64,000 nt of DNA, taken from positions 13,790,486-13,854,485 of the forward strand of contig NC_092365.1 in assembly GCF_030848805.1 (NCBI RefSeq), given 5' to 3'. This DNA comes from Temnothorax longispinosus. Its lineage: Eukaryota > Arthropoda > Insecta > Hymenoptera > Formicidae. The translations under genes were made by a program, and so were the position numbers. Shown piece by piece: positions 50,855 to 62,200 of the stretch (positions are counted from its first letter, which is position 1; every line of letters starts with the position of its first letter). The notes under the pieces were generated by a model that was not told the origin of the DNA, made no database searches, and saw only the letters and a list, made by a program, of their open reading frames with translations.

Positions 50855-53800
50855 ATGATCGGGATGAGAATGAATGCGTTTAACGATACTGGACTTGGAG
50901 AACCGGAGCAAGATGCGAACACGGCTCTCATAGAACTTGATAAAGGTTTGTTTGCACTTAACTTCTCTACAACCTGCAGCACATAAATATTTTACTTCGT
51001 TAACATAAATGTCTCAAACTTAAATATTTAAGAAAAATATCAAATAATCATATTATAAATATAGACATGTGGCGTTTGCACTTGTTTGCTTGCTGCATAA
51101 AAATTTATTTTAGTTTCAAATGCTTGTGATTGTAGGTTTACGTTCTACCAAGACTGGGGAACAATGCGAAGCCATAGTACGATTCCCTCGACTATTTGAG
51201 AAATATCCCTTCCCAATATTAATAAACTCGTCTCTGTTGAAATTGGCCGAAGTGTTTCGCACCGGGAGTAATTTTTTACGAGTATGGGTTCTAAGAGTGT
51301 GTCAGCAGAGCGAGAAGCATCTGGATAAGATCTTGAATGTAGACGAGTTTGTAAGACGCATTTACAGCGTTATACATTCGAATGATCCAGTTGCTAGAGC
51401 CCTTACCTTGCGTACATTGGGCAGCGTAGCCGGCATTATTCCCGAAAGGCAACAAGTAAATATACTTAACCGTTTAGTACAAAATAAGACAATTTCTAAC
51501 TTGACAAGGACAATAAAGTATCAACTATTATTATGCAGGTACATCATAGCATAAGAAGATCCTTGGATTCTCACGATTCAGTTGAAGTGGAAGCTGCAAT
51601 ATACGCCGCTCAAATGTTTGCGGCGCAGTCGAAATTATTCGCTGTATCTATGTGTAGTAAGATTTCGGACATGATCAGAGGTCAAGCCACCCCCGCTTCA
51701 ATGAAGTTGCAGCTGATACCGATTCTACAATACATGCATCACGATACTTTTACAGCATCAATGGTATATAGCATTTTGTACAGTTAATATTTTATATATT
51801 TTTTTTATGCCGATTCCAGAAGAAATACATATATATATAATTATTTAATTGAAGGTAAATGAATTGTGCATGGAGCTTCTTGCAAGTTATCCGGCAGCGG
51901 ATTTTGTCAGAGTCACTCTGAGTGCATTAAGTACCCTGGCTTCTGCGACGTTAATAGACGTGCCACAACAGGTTGCATTATTACTGCGCTATTTGCAAGA
52001 TGATCCAAGACTGTCTGTTAAACGTCACGCCTTGAATCTTTTGCACAGTTTAGCTAGAAGAGGGGCACATCTTTGGCCACAGGGCGCCCTTAATAATTTA
52101 ATTGGTATATGGCTTGCGATATAATTTATCAGACCTTTGATATTTGTACAAGTGATATAATCGATATCTAATAATTTAGAGAGTACCACGACGCTTTTAC
52201 AAGATGGTGCAGGAAATACAGATCTTCTCATCCGTACTTTGGACGTAATTGAGGTCAGTTGAACCGATATAACTTTGTTTTTAGTTACGAAAGCTTCTTT
52301 TATAATGTATATTTACACACGTAAACACAAATACTTATTGAAATACAGGTACTTAGCCAAAATGCTGCAACATGCGATGCAAATATGGAAGAAAATAGTC
52401 CCTTATTGCAATTGTGTTTGAATGCGTGTTATTCGCCCGATCCGTTCGTCGCAGTAAAAGCAATTACTATACTTTCTAGAGTTGCTTGTTATTGGTATGT
52501 ATATGTAGCCTTTTTTTATTAGTTATATATGAGACAAATAATTAATATGGATTATTTTGTTAACAGTTATCAAGAAGGGTTGCCGGCTTATGGTATACAA
52601 GATGTGATTTCTTGTCTCGAATCTCTGATCGTGTTGCTAGTTTTGGACGACAAACATTTACATCAGTTGAGAGCATGTTTACGTTCGACAGTAAAGCTTT
52701 GTCAGTCGCAGCCTAGTCATTGCGCTATATTTGTCGATGCTATTGGTTCTACCCTCGTCAACGCCAGTGCAGAAAACGGTCAGAACGAGAAACAAACGGT
52801 TGCACTGTGCGAAGCTTTGGGTGCTATTGGTAGTTTAGGAGAGAATACATTGCTTCCGCTTTTACCAGAAATTTTGATCAAACTTAAACAGATGTCTCAT
52901 GTACATACAAAGGTAAACTTACAATATAAGAAGAGTTGTTTTCTTTATCTAGAAGAATTTAACTTTTCAATAAATAGATATTTATTCTGATTTGAAAAGG
53001 TAATGCTTTGTACATTGCTATTCCAAATGGTGGCTGGGGGATATGAATGGAACTCGGAATGTTTAGAGGCGGTAGAGAACGTCGTGAGAAATGTAGATGG
53101 TTGGGCAAAATATCGCATTGCGCGAAGCGCCGCAAGATATGGCCATCATACAATTGCCACTGAAATATTTAAAGGTCTAAAAGAAACTGTAGCATCGGAG
53201 CAGCTACATTTTTGGCTGTCCGGTTTAGAATTAGTTACAAAAGCAGAATGCTGTCTCATGTACGTATTTTCTGCTTTACTTACTTCTCTGTTTTTCTCCG
53301 TCTAACGTAATAATGTATGCATAAAGGAATAAGAGGGAAGGTGAAGAAAATATGAGTAATCCCGAGATTGTCGAAAAACTGAATGGCGCGATAGCGCGTT
53401 ATGCAAGTGCTTGCGCTTCTCTCAAAGCCGCTAGCACTCCATTACGCAGTTTGCAATTTCCAAGCGAATATTCGAAATTACGTTGTGAATTCTTACAATC
53501 TATAGCGCAATTATTACATTCGTGCATGTAAGTAAAAATGTAGCACATATAATTAAGAAAACATCGCAAAAATAAAAATCTATATTTTTAGATCTTTGTG
53601 TACCGCACCACCACCAGCTATAGCTGTCACAGTTGTCATTGCGACGAAAGATGATCTCCAGAGATATGGACGCGTTACGCATCAGGTATAATTCGTATAA
53701 TTATAATTGCAAAGTGATTACAATTATAATATCTACAGTTATATATACATATGCATACTATTACAGTATATATTATAAATCGTGTTTTACAGTTAAGGAA

Positions 53801-54999
53801 ATCAGCGCAAGATTTGAAAAACTGTGCAGAAAATTACCAGAAGCTATATCAATCAGCCTTCGATGCTGATCCGGGATCGTTGGCGAATATTCGGGCGTAT
53901 CCTTTCACTAGAGCAATTTTCATCTGACTATCGTTCATTTAAGTGCACTCTGTTGGCTATTTACCTTGATTCATCTCGTGCAGATTACAAGAAATATGCC
54001 GGTTACTTGCAAACAGCGTGGAACGGGTTTGCGGTGGGCTCGGTATCGCAATGTATCAGCAGCAGAACGATTCCATTTCAGTGAATTTCCATTTCGGCGA
54101 TTCCGTAGAGATGCGGCAGCTGGCTCGTTGCTGCGCCGAGCTGCGTCGTTTAGCACCACCCTGGGTGGACAATGACTGCAAGACCGGATCAATAAGCCAT
54201 TTGAGAGTCAGTTGTTTGATATCGCAAGTGACGCTGCTCGCCGGTGGAACAATGAGATTGCCGATCCCACGATATTTCTTTCAAACTCTACAGACTACTA
54301 GCATTAAGTTATCGGTGTCACCTCAACCACGTGTTCTCGGTGAACCCGTTTCTGTGCCGCAAGGTAGTCAACTAGCGCTCAAAGTCGAGGGAGTATTGCG
54401 ACACGGTCGTCGGGCATCTCTCTTCCGTTCCGTCGCTGCTGTGTGCATTTCCATCTCGACGACGCCGCCGTCGAAAATAAATTCTGACCAAAAGGTAGAT
54501 AAAGCGTCTAAAATTACGATCGCATTAACTATTAAAAAAGTTGAACTAGTCTGCATTACTGCATATTTAATTTAATAAACTGATCACTGCATATTTTTAA
54601 TAAACATGTAATAACGTGTCAAATATTTTTGTCAATGTTTGAAAAATGAATTAGGGATGAGAGAGCTAAAGAATACATTCATGAAATTATATCAAATAGT
54701 AATATTAAATATTATGTGTTTGCTTGCAGGATTCCAATATGAATGAATTGCAGCAAACGGTGACACCTCATCGAGATTTCTTCGCTTGCGAGTTTTTACT
54801 ATCCTTGGGAGTACCTGGATCTACGATCATACCCCCATGCACGATTGGTGCAAACCCCGTTCCAGGTAGTGGTGGCCAATACCAAATCACGGCGAGCGCG
54901 AGTATACTCGACAAGGACGGCAATGTATGGAAGTGTGGTCCACGTTCCACTCTCCCTGTTCGAGTACATGAGGAGCCTGCGAAGAGGAAGTTACCTTGA
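50855..54999 (+). CDS. INTS7: Integrator complex subunit 7
   Basis: Subunit of the Integrator complex, which cleaves snRNA and other nascent RNA polymerase II transcripts in the nucleus. Thirteen exons join in phase: 50855-50945, 51136-51455, 51539-51763, 51855-52104, 52180-52253, 52349-52494, 52567-52912, 53000-53259, 53327-53527, 53592-53685, 53793-53896, 53984-54494 and 54730-54999. The product is 963 residues, matching the 962 of the human protein. The N-terminal two thirds is an ARM/HEAT-type helical solenoid (segments such as NSSLLKLAEVFRTGSNFLRV, VARALTLRTLGSVAGIIPER, YLQDDPRLSVKRHALNLLHS). The C-terminal part is beta-rich. The intron 53897-53983 has U12-type signals. The ATG chosen opens the first exon and is followed by two more in-frame ATGs within nine codons. 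Confidence 0.95.
53897..53983 (+). other. U12-type (minor spliceosome) intron in INTS7
   Basis: The donor GTATCCTTT matches the U12 consensus exactly. A branch-site-like TTACCTTGAT lies with its adenosine about 14 bases before the terminal CAG. The intron is 87 bases and splits a codon after its second base. All other introns of the gene look U2-type. Confidence 0.85.
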
Positions 55000-55962
55000 G
55001 GATACGCACTCTGTGGCACGATATAGATAATATATATTTTATATTTTTATTGAAGTAAATTTTAATAAGTTTACATGTGACATGTCTCATGACTTTGCTT
55101 TTAATTTTAATGGCCACATTATGCGTTTGTATTATTACTTATATTATTAATAATAATAATAAGTACGCTGATGTAACATGTTGCAAACGTATTTTTCTTG
55201 ATTTATTTAATTCTTTGTTCAGAGAAGATCCTATTTTAAAACAAAAGTTTATATCAGCGCGAAAGTATTTCATTACAGCTATATAAATGAAGAATGTTTT
55301 TTACTTAAATAAAGCGAAGTTGTTGAATTTTTTACTAATTAAATCCAAAAATAAAGCCTATTTTAAACGATCTATAATTTGTGTAAGAATTCAGAATAAA
55401 AAATCTATTTCTCTTATTTTTCATTTACCGTGTAATATGAAAAACACTTGAAAAATTAAAATAAATATATGGTTAAAATATATAGCATATAAAATTACAA
55501 ATAGAATTATATCTTAAAATTTAACATAAATTATGGATTGTCTAAAGTGGGCTTAAAATAATTGTACAGTTCAACGATTTATTTGAAATATAAATCAATT
55601 CGATTATCTTTATTTCATTATATTACAATTTTTGTTGCGCATTTTTAAAACGGTATCTAAATTTTGTGTCTCGTTTATAATTGCTCATGATAAATAATTC
55701 TTTTGAAGAAGTACAGTCGCACACTGTTTTATATCTAAGTATCGAATTATATATACTATTTTTATATTACTGTTTTTTGAAATATATAAAATAGCGTTTA
55801 AAAAAAATCGCTATTTTATATATCTCATTAATTAATTCGAAGTTTATTGCATTACAAATCTAAAAAAACGCGCGCAGGGCCCGCCGTGGCATCGGAGTGA
55901 CGTTAGCCGTCAAATAGCGAGTAGCGAGTGTCGACGTTTGAGTGGCCGCGCGGGCGACGACC
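55000..55962. other. INTS7 3' region and intergenic
   Basis: AT-rich. The first part is the INTS7 3' untranslated region, with AATAAA at 55308-55313 and a second AATAAA about 40 bases on. No gene is recognised between there and the promoter near 55964. Confidence 0.6.
55308..55313 (+). terminator. INTS7 polyadenylation signal
   Basis: AATAAA on the plus strand, about 310 bases after the INTS7 stop codon, in AT-rich sequence; another follows about 40 bases later. Confidence 0.5.
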
Positions 55963-55963
55963 C

Positions 55964-56000
55964 ATAAAAGGGAGATCGCGAGAGTGGCAGGCGCACAGTC
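55964..56000 (+). promoter_or_regulatory. plus-strand TATA and initiator
   Basis: ATAAAAG at 55964-55970 and an initiator-like GCACAGTC at 55993-56000, about 30 bases apart, in a sharply GC-rich block that follows AT-rich sequence. This spacing is typical of an insect TATA promoter. Confidence 0.5.
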
Positions 56001-56195
56001 GCGCACCGTCTACCCGCCGGTACGGTACGGAGCGGAACGCGCGAGCGGCAGCGTCATATCCCATTCCATTCCATTTCATTCGACGTCCGCCGGCACTACC
56101 CCCGCGGGAAGCAACAGTTATGTCCTCGAGGATCGTTTCACCGCTGCTCGCCGACCCGCTGCGCTGTTGAACCTCGTCGCGCGTGTGTGCCCGCG
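55994..56195 (+). other. probable first exon of a gene continuing rightward
   Basis: From the initiator to a strong donor (CCGCG|GTAAGT) at 56195. It includes an ATG at about 56119 (MSSRIVSPLLADPLRC, then a stop at about 56168), which would be a short upstream frame if the exon is a leader. No downstream coding exon was recognised, so the gene is unknown and may lie mostly beyond the window. Confidence 0.4.
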
Positions 56196-58530
56196 GTAAG
56201 TCACACGCCAACAACTTTTCCAACGGTTAAGAGTCCGTCGCCGTTTCCTACTTCGCGCCGCTCGCTCGCCCGCGCCAAATTTCGCCCGAGATTATGTATT
56301 CCTCAACGCTTCGTCGGGGGAAAACGCGCGGTCGCTTTTTAATTTCTGATGTCCGAAGTTTCGGTAACGTCATTTTAAGTCCATCTACATATTTATAATT
56401 TGCACAAGTTTCCCCTCGACGAAGGGTGGACGGCGGCGAAAGTGGGCGCCATCTTCTAAACCGCGCGGAGAGCATAATAAAAGGAACGGTGTTCCGACGA
56501 GGAAGTGCATATACTGCGTAATATTTCAGAAAGCTGGATCAAATACGTTGAATATTTTGATCGTTACTTTAATCGAGCGAAAATCTTTCGATCGGATTGA
56601 TTGCACAACGCTACTTTCGGAACATGAGACGCCCGCGAAGTTTGGCGGCATACGACGATTCAAATCTCAAGTGATTAAACCAGTTTAACTGCACGACCGA
56701 TTATTGAGAAATTAATTTTAGTTCGAAAGAGATTTACAGTGTTTTAGTCGATTGCAGTCGTGCGAATATCGTACGGAAAATACTCGCGAACTTGAACAAT
56801 TGAAATATTCGGAAACAATTCGAAAGTTTTGCGAGGAAGCGCGACAAAGATTTTCGACATTTGCCGTGACGCTTTTCAGGATGAAAACGGTTAGTAAAAA
56901 TTAATTTTTACTACAATGATATAATAAAATTCAATTTTTATATTTATTTTATGATGATTATAATACCTATACTTTACTAATCTATTGCGTTTAAAAAATT
57001 ATAATATTCCATAACCCGTAATAAAAATTGCACATGTTAGATTAACTTGGTACACAAAATTCGTCGAACGAGATTGAAAACAAAATATCGCACGCGATTT
57101 CGAAATAGCTTTTATCGATCAAAACGTCGTCATCTTTGATGCGCTTTGTCTCGCCTTTGAACGGAACTTTTCGATTCCGTTTAGAAAACTCGACGGAAAT
57201 CTCTTTGCGTATAACTTTATTCAACGCAAAACTTGATCGGGAAAACGACGCGACGAATCGCTTCGCACCAATCTGACAATATCGCTCTTTTTCATTATTA
57301 CTTGTTTTCGCAAGTAATATCACGTTCCGCAAGACGAAACCGCGATCGAAGGGGTCGGGGGTCGGGGAAGGGAACGAGGGTTGCAGCCGGGCAAACTGCC
57401 GAACTTCGGCACGAGATTAATTTGCCGGTACCGCGGGGAGCTTCGGAAGCCGCGGACTCCGGACACGGCTTCTCGAACGGGAGGGCCCGGGGAATTGTAC
57501 GCGGGATCGAATCAAGCGTGGCTCGAGTTCGGCAACGGGGAGCCCCGAAATTGCACCGCGACTGCGTGCGAATCGCTCAGCGGTGATAACTGATTGTGAG
57601 AAGGGCGCGAGTCGGCGTACTCGTTGTCGCCGTTGCGAATGTTGCGACCCGCGACCGAAACGAGCTATCTCTCGAGAGCCGAGAGAGAGAGAGAGAGAGT
57701 GGAGGATCATTCGAGGGAGGATCTCTCGGTCGTCTCTCGTCGTTTTCATCGAGAATCGAGACTTTGCGCGCTTGGTAGTACCTAATTGAATTCGCCGATC
57801 CTTGTACTGTCGAGGACGAGTTGGACGACACGTAACTGCTACAACTAGATTTCGTTAATATTTCAACAGATGTTGGTGTAACTCTGTTAGATCATCGTAT
57901 TATCGAGCGATCGTTTAAAGACGATTATTGGATAATCCCATTATTTCGAATTCAGGACAAATTAAATATTATTTTTGTTGTGTAACATATGTTTCGCAAG
58001 TATAGTACGTCCAGTTATATTGAGCGAGACAGGACGGTCTGATTTATAGTTACAACATTTGCTTCGTTACTCCGGAGATTTACTTGATTTTGGTATCGGA
58101 AAATTTTTCCTCGGGCGCAAATTCTGTTATCGCTGTATTCTAAAGTAATCGTCTTTTAAGAAAAGCAAATTTTATAGATTTTGTGTTGCGTAAAACGACC
58201 GCTACGTAGGCATTATAAACGACTTAACGGGCTTGAAAAAAAAGCTAAAAATAATGAAAAGCAAGCGCTTGGTGTAATTGATTTGTGTGCGCGGCAAACT
58301 TAACGGGGTTTCTCGTAGAGGCTTTGAAGGCTATTGAAATCATTCACGTATTATTTTACATCTTTTTTAATGTAACCAAGTATCGGAGGCGATTGAGTGG
58401 ACCGCCCACATTTATTAAACTTTAACGCTCCTGTAGCACAAGAAATATAATTAAATCACTACTCTTATATAGTTATAATCACAGCTGGACGATGAAATGT
58501 GTTACGATTACATAATTATAATACATCATG

Positions 58531-58677
58531 ACCGATATTCATATAGTCAGATCTTATATGTAAGATTGTCTTAAGTTTATTTTTAGATGCTGTACGGCTC
58601 GTTTCATTATAGTTACGGAATATCTAAAGATGAACTTAAGACGATCTCATGTATAAGATCTGACTATGAATATCGGC
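58531..58677. mobile_element. 147-bp hairpin element
   Basis: ACCGATATTCATATAGTCAG at the left is mirrored at the right by CTGACTATGAATATCGGC, and the arms extend inward through a shared CTTAAGTT/AACTTAAG segment. Non-coding MITE-like element. Confidence 0.75.
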
Positions 58678-58678
58678 C

Positions 58679-58850
58679 TATATGGAAGGATAAAAATCAG
58701 TAGTTGTGTAAGTCAAATTTTTAAAAATATTTTTTTGTGTGCATAGATGCAATTTATATATTGTACAGATTGCATCTATGCGCACACGAAAAAATATTTT
58801 TAAAAATTTGACTTACATTACTGCAGTGGTTTTTACTTCTCCATATGTAT
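58679..58850. mobile_element. 172-bp hairpin element, adjacent
   Basis: A second palindrome directly beside the first. The inner arms are near perfect (TAAGTCAAATTTTTAAAAAT and its complement, then TGCATAGATGCAAT/ATTGCATCTATGCG); the outer arms (ATATGGAAGGATAAAAATCA type) are looser. Confidence 0.75.
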
Positions 58851-59261
58851 GTTACTTTTATTTGCTTCAAAGTGAGGTAATATAACTATGATCGTTTCTG
58901 CACAAAGTTTTTGTAAATATTTCCGCAAAATATAAAGTAAGTTTAAAAATCATCTGAGGATAGTATGTATAACTATCTCATGTGCCTCATGTTAGGGTAC
59001 AAGCAAATCTCGCGAGTTGCAAGAAAGTCTAATTTCTTGGTGGAATTATTCCCGGTGTCCCCGGTGAAGCTGTCGTATCCATCGGAGAGGAAACGAGGGG
59101 AGGGGGGACACCTCGCGCATTGCCAGGCTTAATGCACAATGACTATGCCGTGTCGGTAGCGAGAATGTTGCGGTTAAATCTATATGTAAGCGAGAGAGAA
59201 AGGAAGCGTACGATGTGTATGCAGAGGCTGCGTGATTCAAACTACTGCTTTCACAGATAGA

Positions 59262-59290
59262 GATAGAAAGAGAGAGAGAGAGAGAGAGAC
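59262..59290. repeat. (GA)n microsatellite
   Basis: A GA dinucleotide run interrupted by single changes, visible directly. A shorter one occurs at about 57683-57700. Confidence 0.85.
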
Positions 59291-62200
59291 AGATCGTGGA
59301 GTAGTTGTGCTAAATGGTTCGCAAACTAATGTTCAAAATTCAGGCATTGCCGCGAGACCGAGGGAAGATGGGGCAGAAAGGAAACGTATGCAGCGAGCAC
59401 ACGTCTTTCTAAACGGAAAGAGGGAAGCGGATGAAGGCGAGAATTGTACCAACCGTGCAACCGACAAAACGTATATGTGTAGCGTTACTTCACCTTAAAA
59501 TACTTGCCGTACTTCGTTCAGCGCGATCATGAATTATTAAACAGCGCCTTTTCGTTCGTCGCATCTTTAATTATTCGTCGGAGATCAGAGAAACGCATAA
59601 TGGAGCGTTGTCTGAACGAATTAAATAAATCGTCAAAGTTGTTTAGGGCTTCAAAAGGGAATGTCTCTGAATTATCAAGAGATTGATCCATGTCACGCTG
59701 ATTAAGATCACATGTGAATCGGAGATTTGCGCGAGTTTGTTTCCCAAGTGAATCCTCTCGCGGATACTCCGCGACGCGAATAGGTGCGCCGGGAGATGGA
59801 AATAAGATTCTGTTCATTTTTCCATGCATAGAAAGTGTCGTTCTCTTTGTATGCACGCAAAACAGATATCTTATTTTCCGGCATGTGCGATCAGAACACA
59901 ATTTTCCGGATTGCTCGCACGCATACAGGATTTTCTCCTCGTGCTCGCACGAGATCTGATATGCGATCGATTAGCGTATGTACATACCAGGCGGCTTGCA
60001 TTGCTTCCTCGATATAAAAAAGTAAAACGAGGATATATATGCGAGGATCTGATATGCAATCTGAAGATTAACGATAACATTCATATCATTTAGTAAATTT
60101 CGCGAAACTTTGCGACTAAATATACTGCGCGATTTTCTTACATAAATGAGATATTGCTCTGTCATTTATTACATTTATTTTTCTCATAACTGCGGTGTGA
60201 CTCTTTAAATTGCCTCACCTGCTACACGGTACACGTTTCCACGCTGTAGTTGATCTGAATGAAAATGCGCTACAATGCAGCAGCGTGCTGTACGTCTTTG
60301 GTCACTTTATTGTTGGAAGAAGCATGTCCAAACCGCTGCAGCATTTTGCTGAGAACTCGGCTCGTATATATCGGTATCGGCAAGTTCCGCTCGACAAAAC
60401 AAATTGCTTATACCGTCAATGGAACTTTGTCGGAAGTATGTGTTTGGCTACGTATCGATACTTCATACAAACCGTTTGTTTAACTTTCGAAGTAGGGAGA
60501 GAAAAGTGTTCCTTTCCGAGACGATGGGCGGAAAACTGAAAAATTCCTCAAGGGGAATGGGAGGCGCGTGTCAAGATACAGGGATACAGAGTTAGGGATA
60601 GGAGACGCGTCTCGCGAAAGTCCCGAATAAACAGCGCTCGGTGTCGGGATAAAATAAGTTCGTCCGTTTATCTAACGCGTATGCAGCCGCTATACGTGTT
60701 TTTGTGCAAAGTAACGAAATGTTATATACACGTCTTTCCGCGCGTTAAAGATGCATGGTTCTGCATTTTTTGATCCATCAGATTTATTGATGCGGTATAC
60801 CTTCAAACCTAGTTGAAACCAAGTTGCAGAAAACACTAATAATGAGTAAGAATTGCGTGATATTTTTTTCCGGTATACATATATAATTACGTGATTAATA
60901 AGGTGAATTATGCTTGCATACAACAAGAGTTACTCTAAAATAAAAATATTTTACGGTATTTTTTGACAATGGATAATATCGTGAATATATGTCTAGAAAA
61001 ATAAAAATGTAGAATTGTGCTTCTCGTATAATCATATTTTTCGCTCGAGATTGCAATCTATTGTTATATTACATGCATATAATATTTATACATCATATTA
61101 GTTATAATATTGCTTATATACATAAAATATGTATAATATAACAAAATAAATCATAATTTCAGGCAAGAAATGTGATTTGCGTAAACTGTTATTCCATTTC
61201 CGCATATAACAGATTTGCTGTTTGAGAAGGTAATTGAGATTAAAATTATTTTTAATGCGAAATGCAACATTGCGAAAAGACAATCAAGAGTTGTGAAATA
61301 TTGTTAAGAAAATTTCAACAAGCACGTTGGAATTTAGCAAGAGCTGAGTTAGTGTATCTCCCGCAATTTAATGCCTAGTTTACGCAAAAGTGGACACACG
61401 AAAATTATAATCCGAATTATTCTCTGATGTATCCAAACCATGTTTTAAATTTGCTCTTATTGATTACAATATTTAGGTGATAGATATTTACAAATGCGAT
61501 TTTGGCAATATATTATATGACACACATACTAATTGAGCGAATTAGTCGTATTGAAAATCTATTAATAATGTGTCAAGTTTAATCAATGGGATACGTTATA
61601 TTTATCACAAATGACTCTACGTAATTTAAAACTGAATAGATATTTGGACGTTAATGTTGTTGATAAACGGCAATTAATGATGTTCGATTTGTTTAATTTT
61701 TCGATTTTGCGTAATTTAAATGAATATTTAAATAAACACAAATCTGCAGATTCGTATTTTTCCAAGCGTCAATCACGTTTTTTTTTATCATCGAGGATTT
61801 TCGCATCAATTTTCGATAGATAAATTGCTGAAATACATGCGTTTAAATATACGCGGATAGACACGCGTTATTGCATTTTATCGGAAATATGCTTGAAAAT
61901 TTTCCCCTGAATGGAGATCACAAAAAAAATGGTAACAACGCATCAGGGGTTTGTCACATTCCTATGCACGCATGTGAAAATGATATAGAATTTTATATGC
62001 ATGCATATACGATCTCTGTCGAAAGCTTGGAATTAAGCTGCCTTTTCTCATCTTTCCATCAGCCTCCTTGCAACATTCTTGCCACGTTCCTAGCGCGCTT
62101 TATGTATATGTACATATATATACACATATAAGTGCTTTTGAAGATATTTTCGAAGATGAACCAAACATGTAGTTTATGAATAAATTAACGTAAGAAGAAA

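Noticed and set aside
56881..56889. Possible tiny exon ATG AAA ACG between TTTTCAG and GTTAGT
   Set aside because: A ten-base exon with no supporting downstream exon is too weak to annotate.
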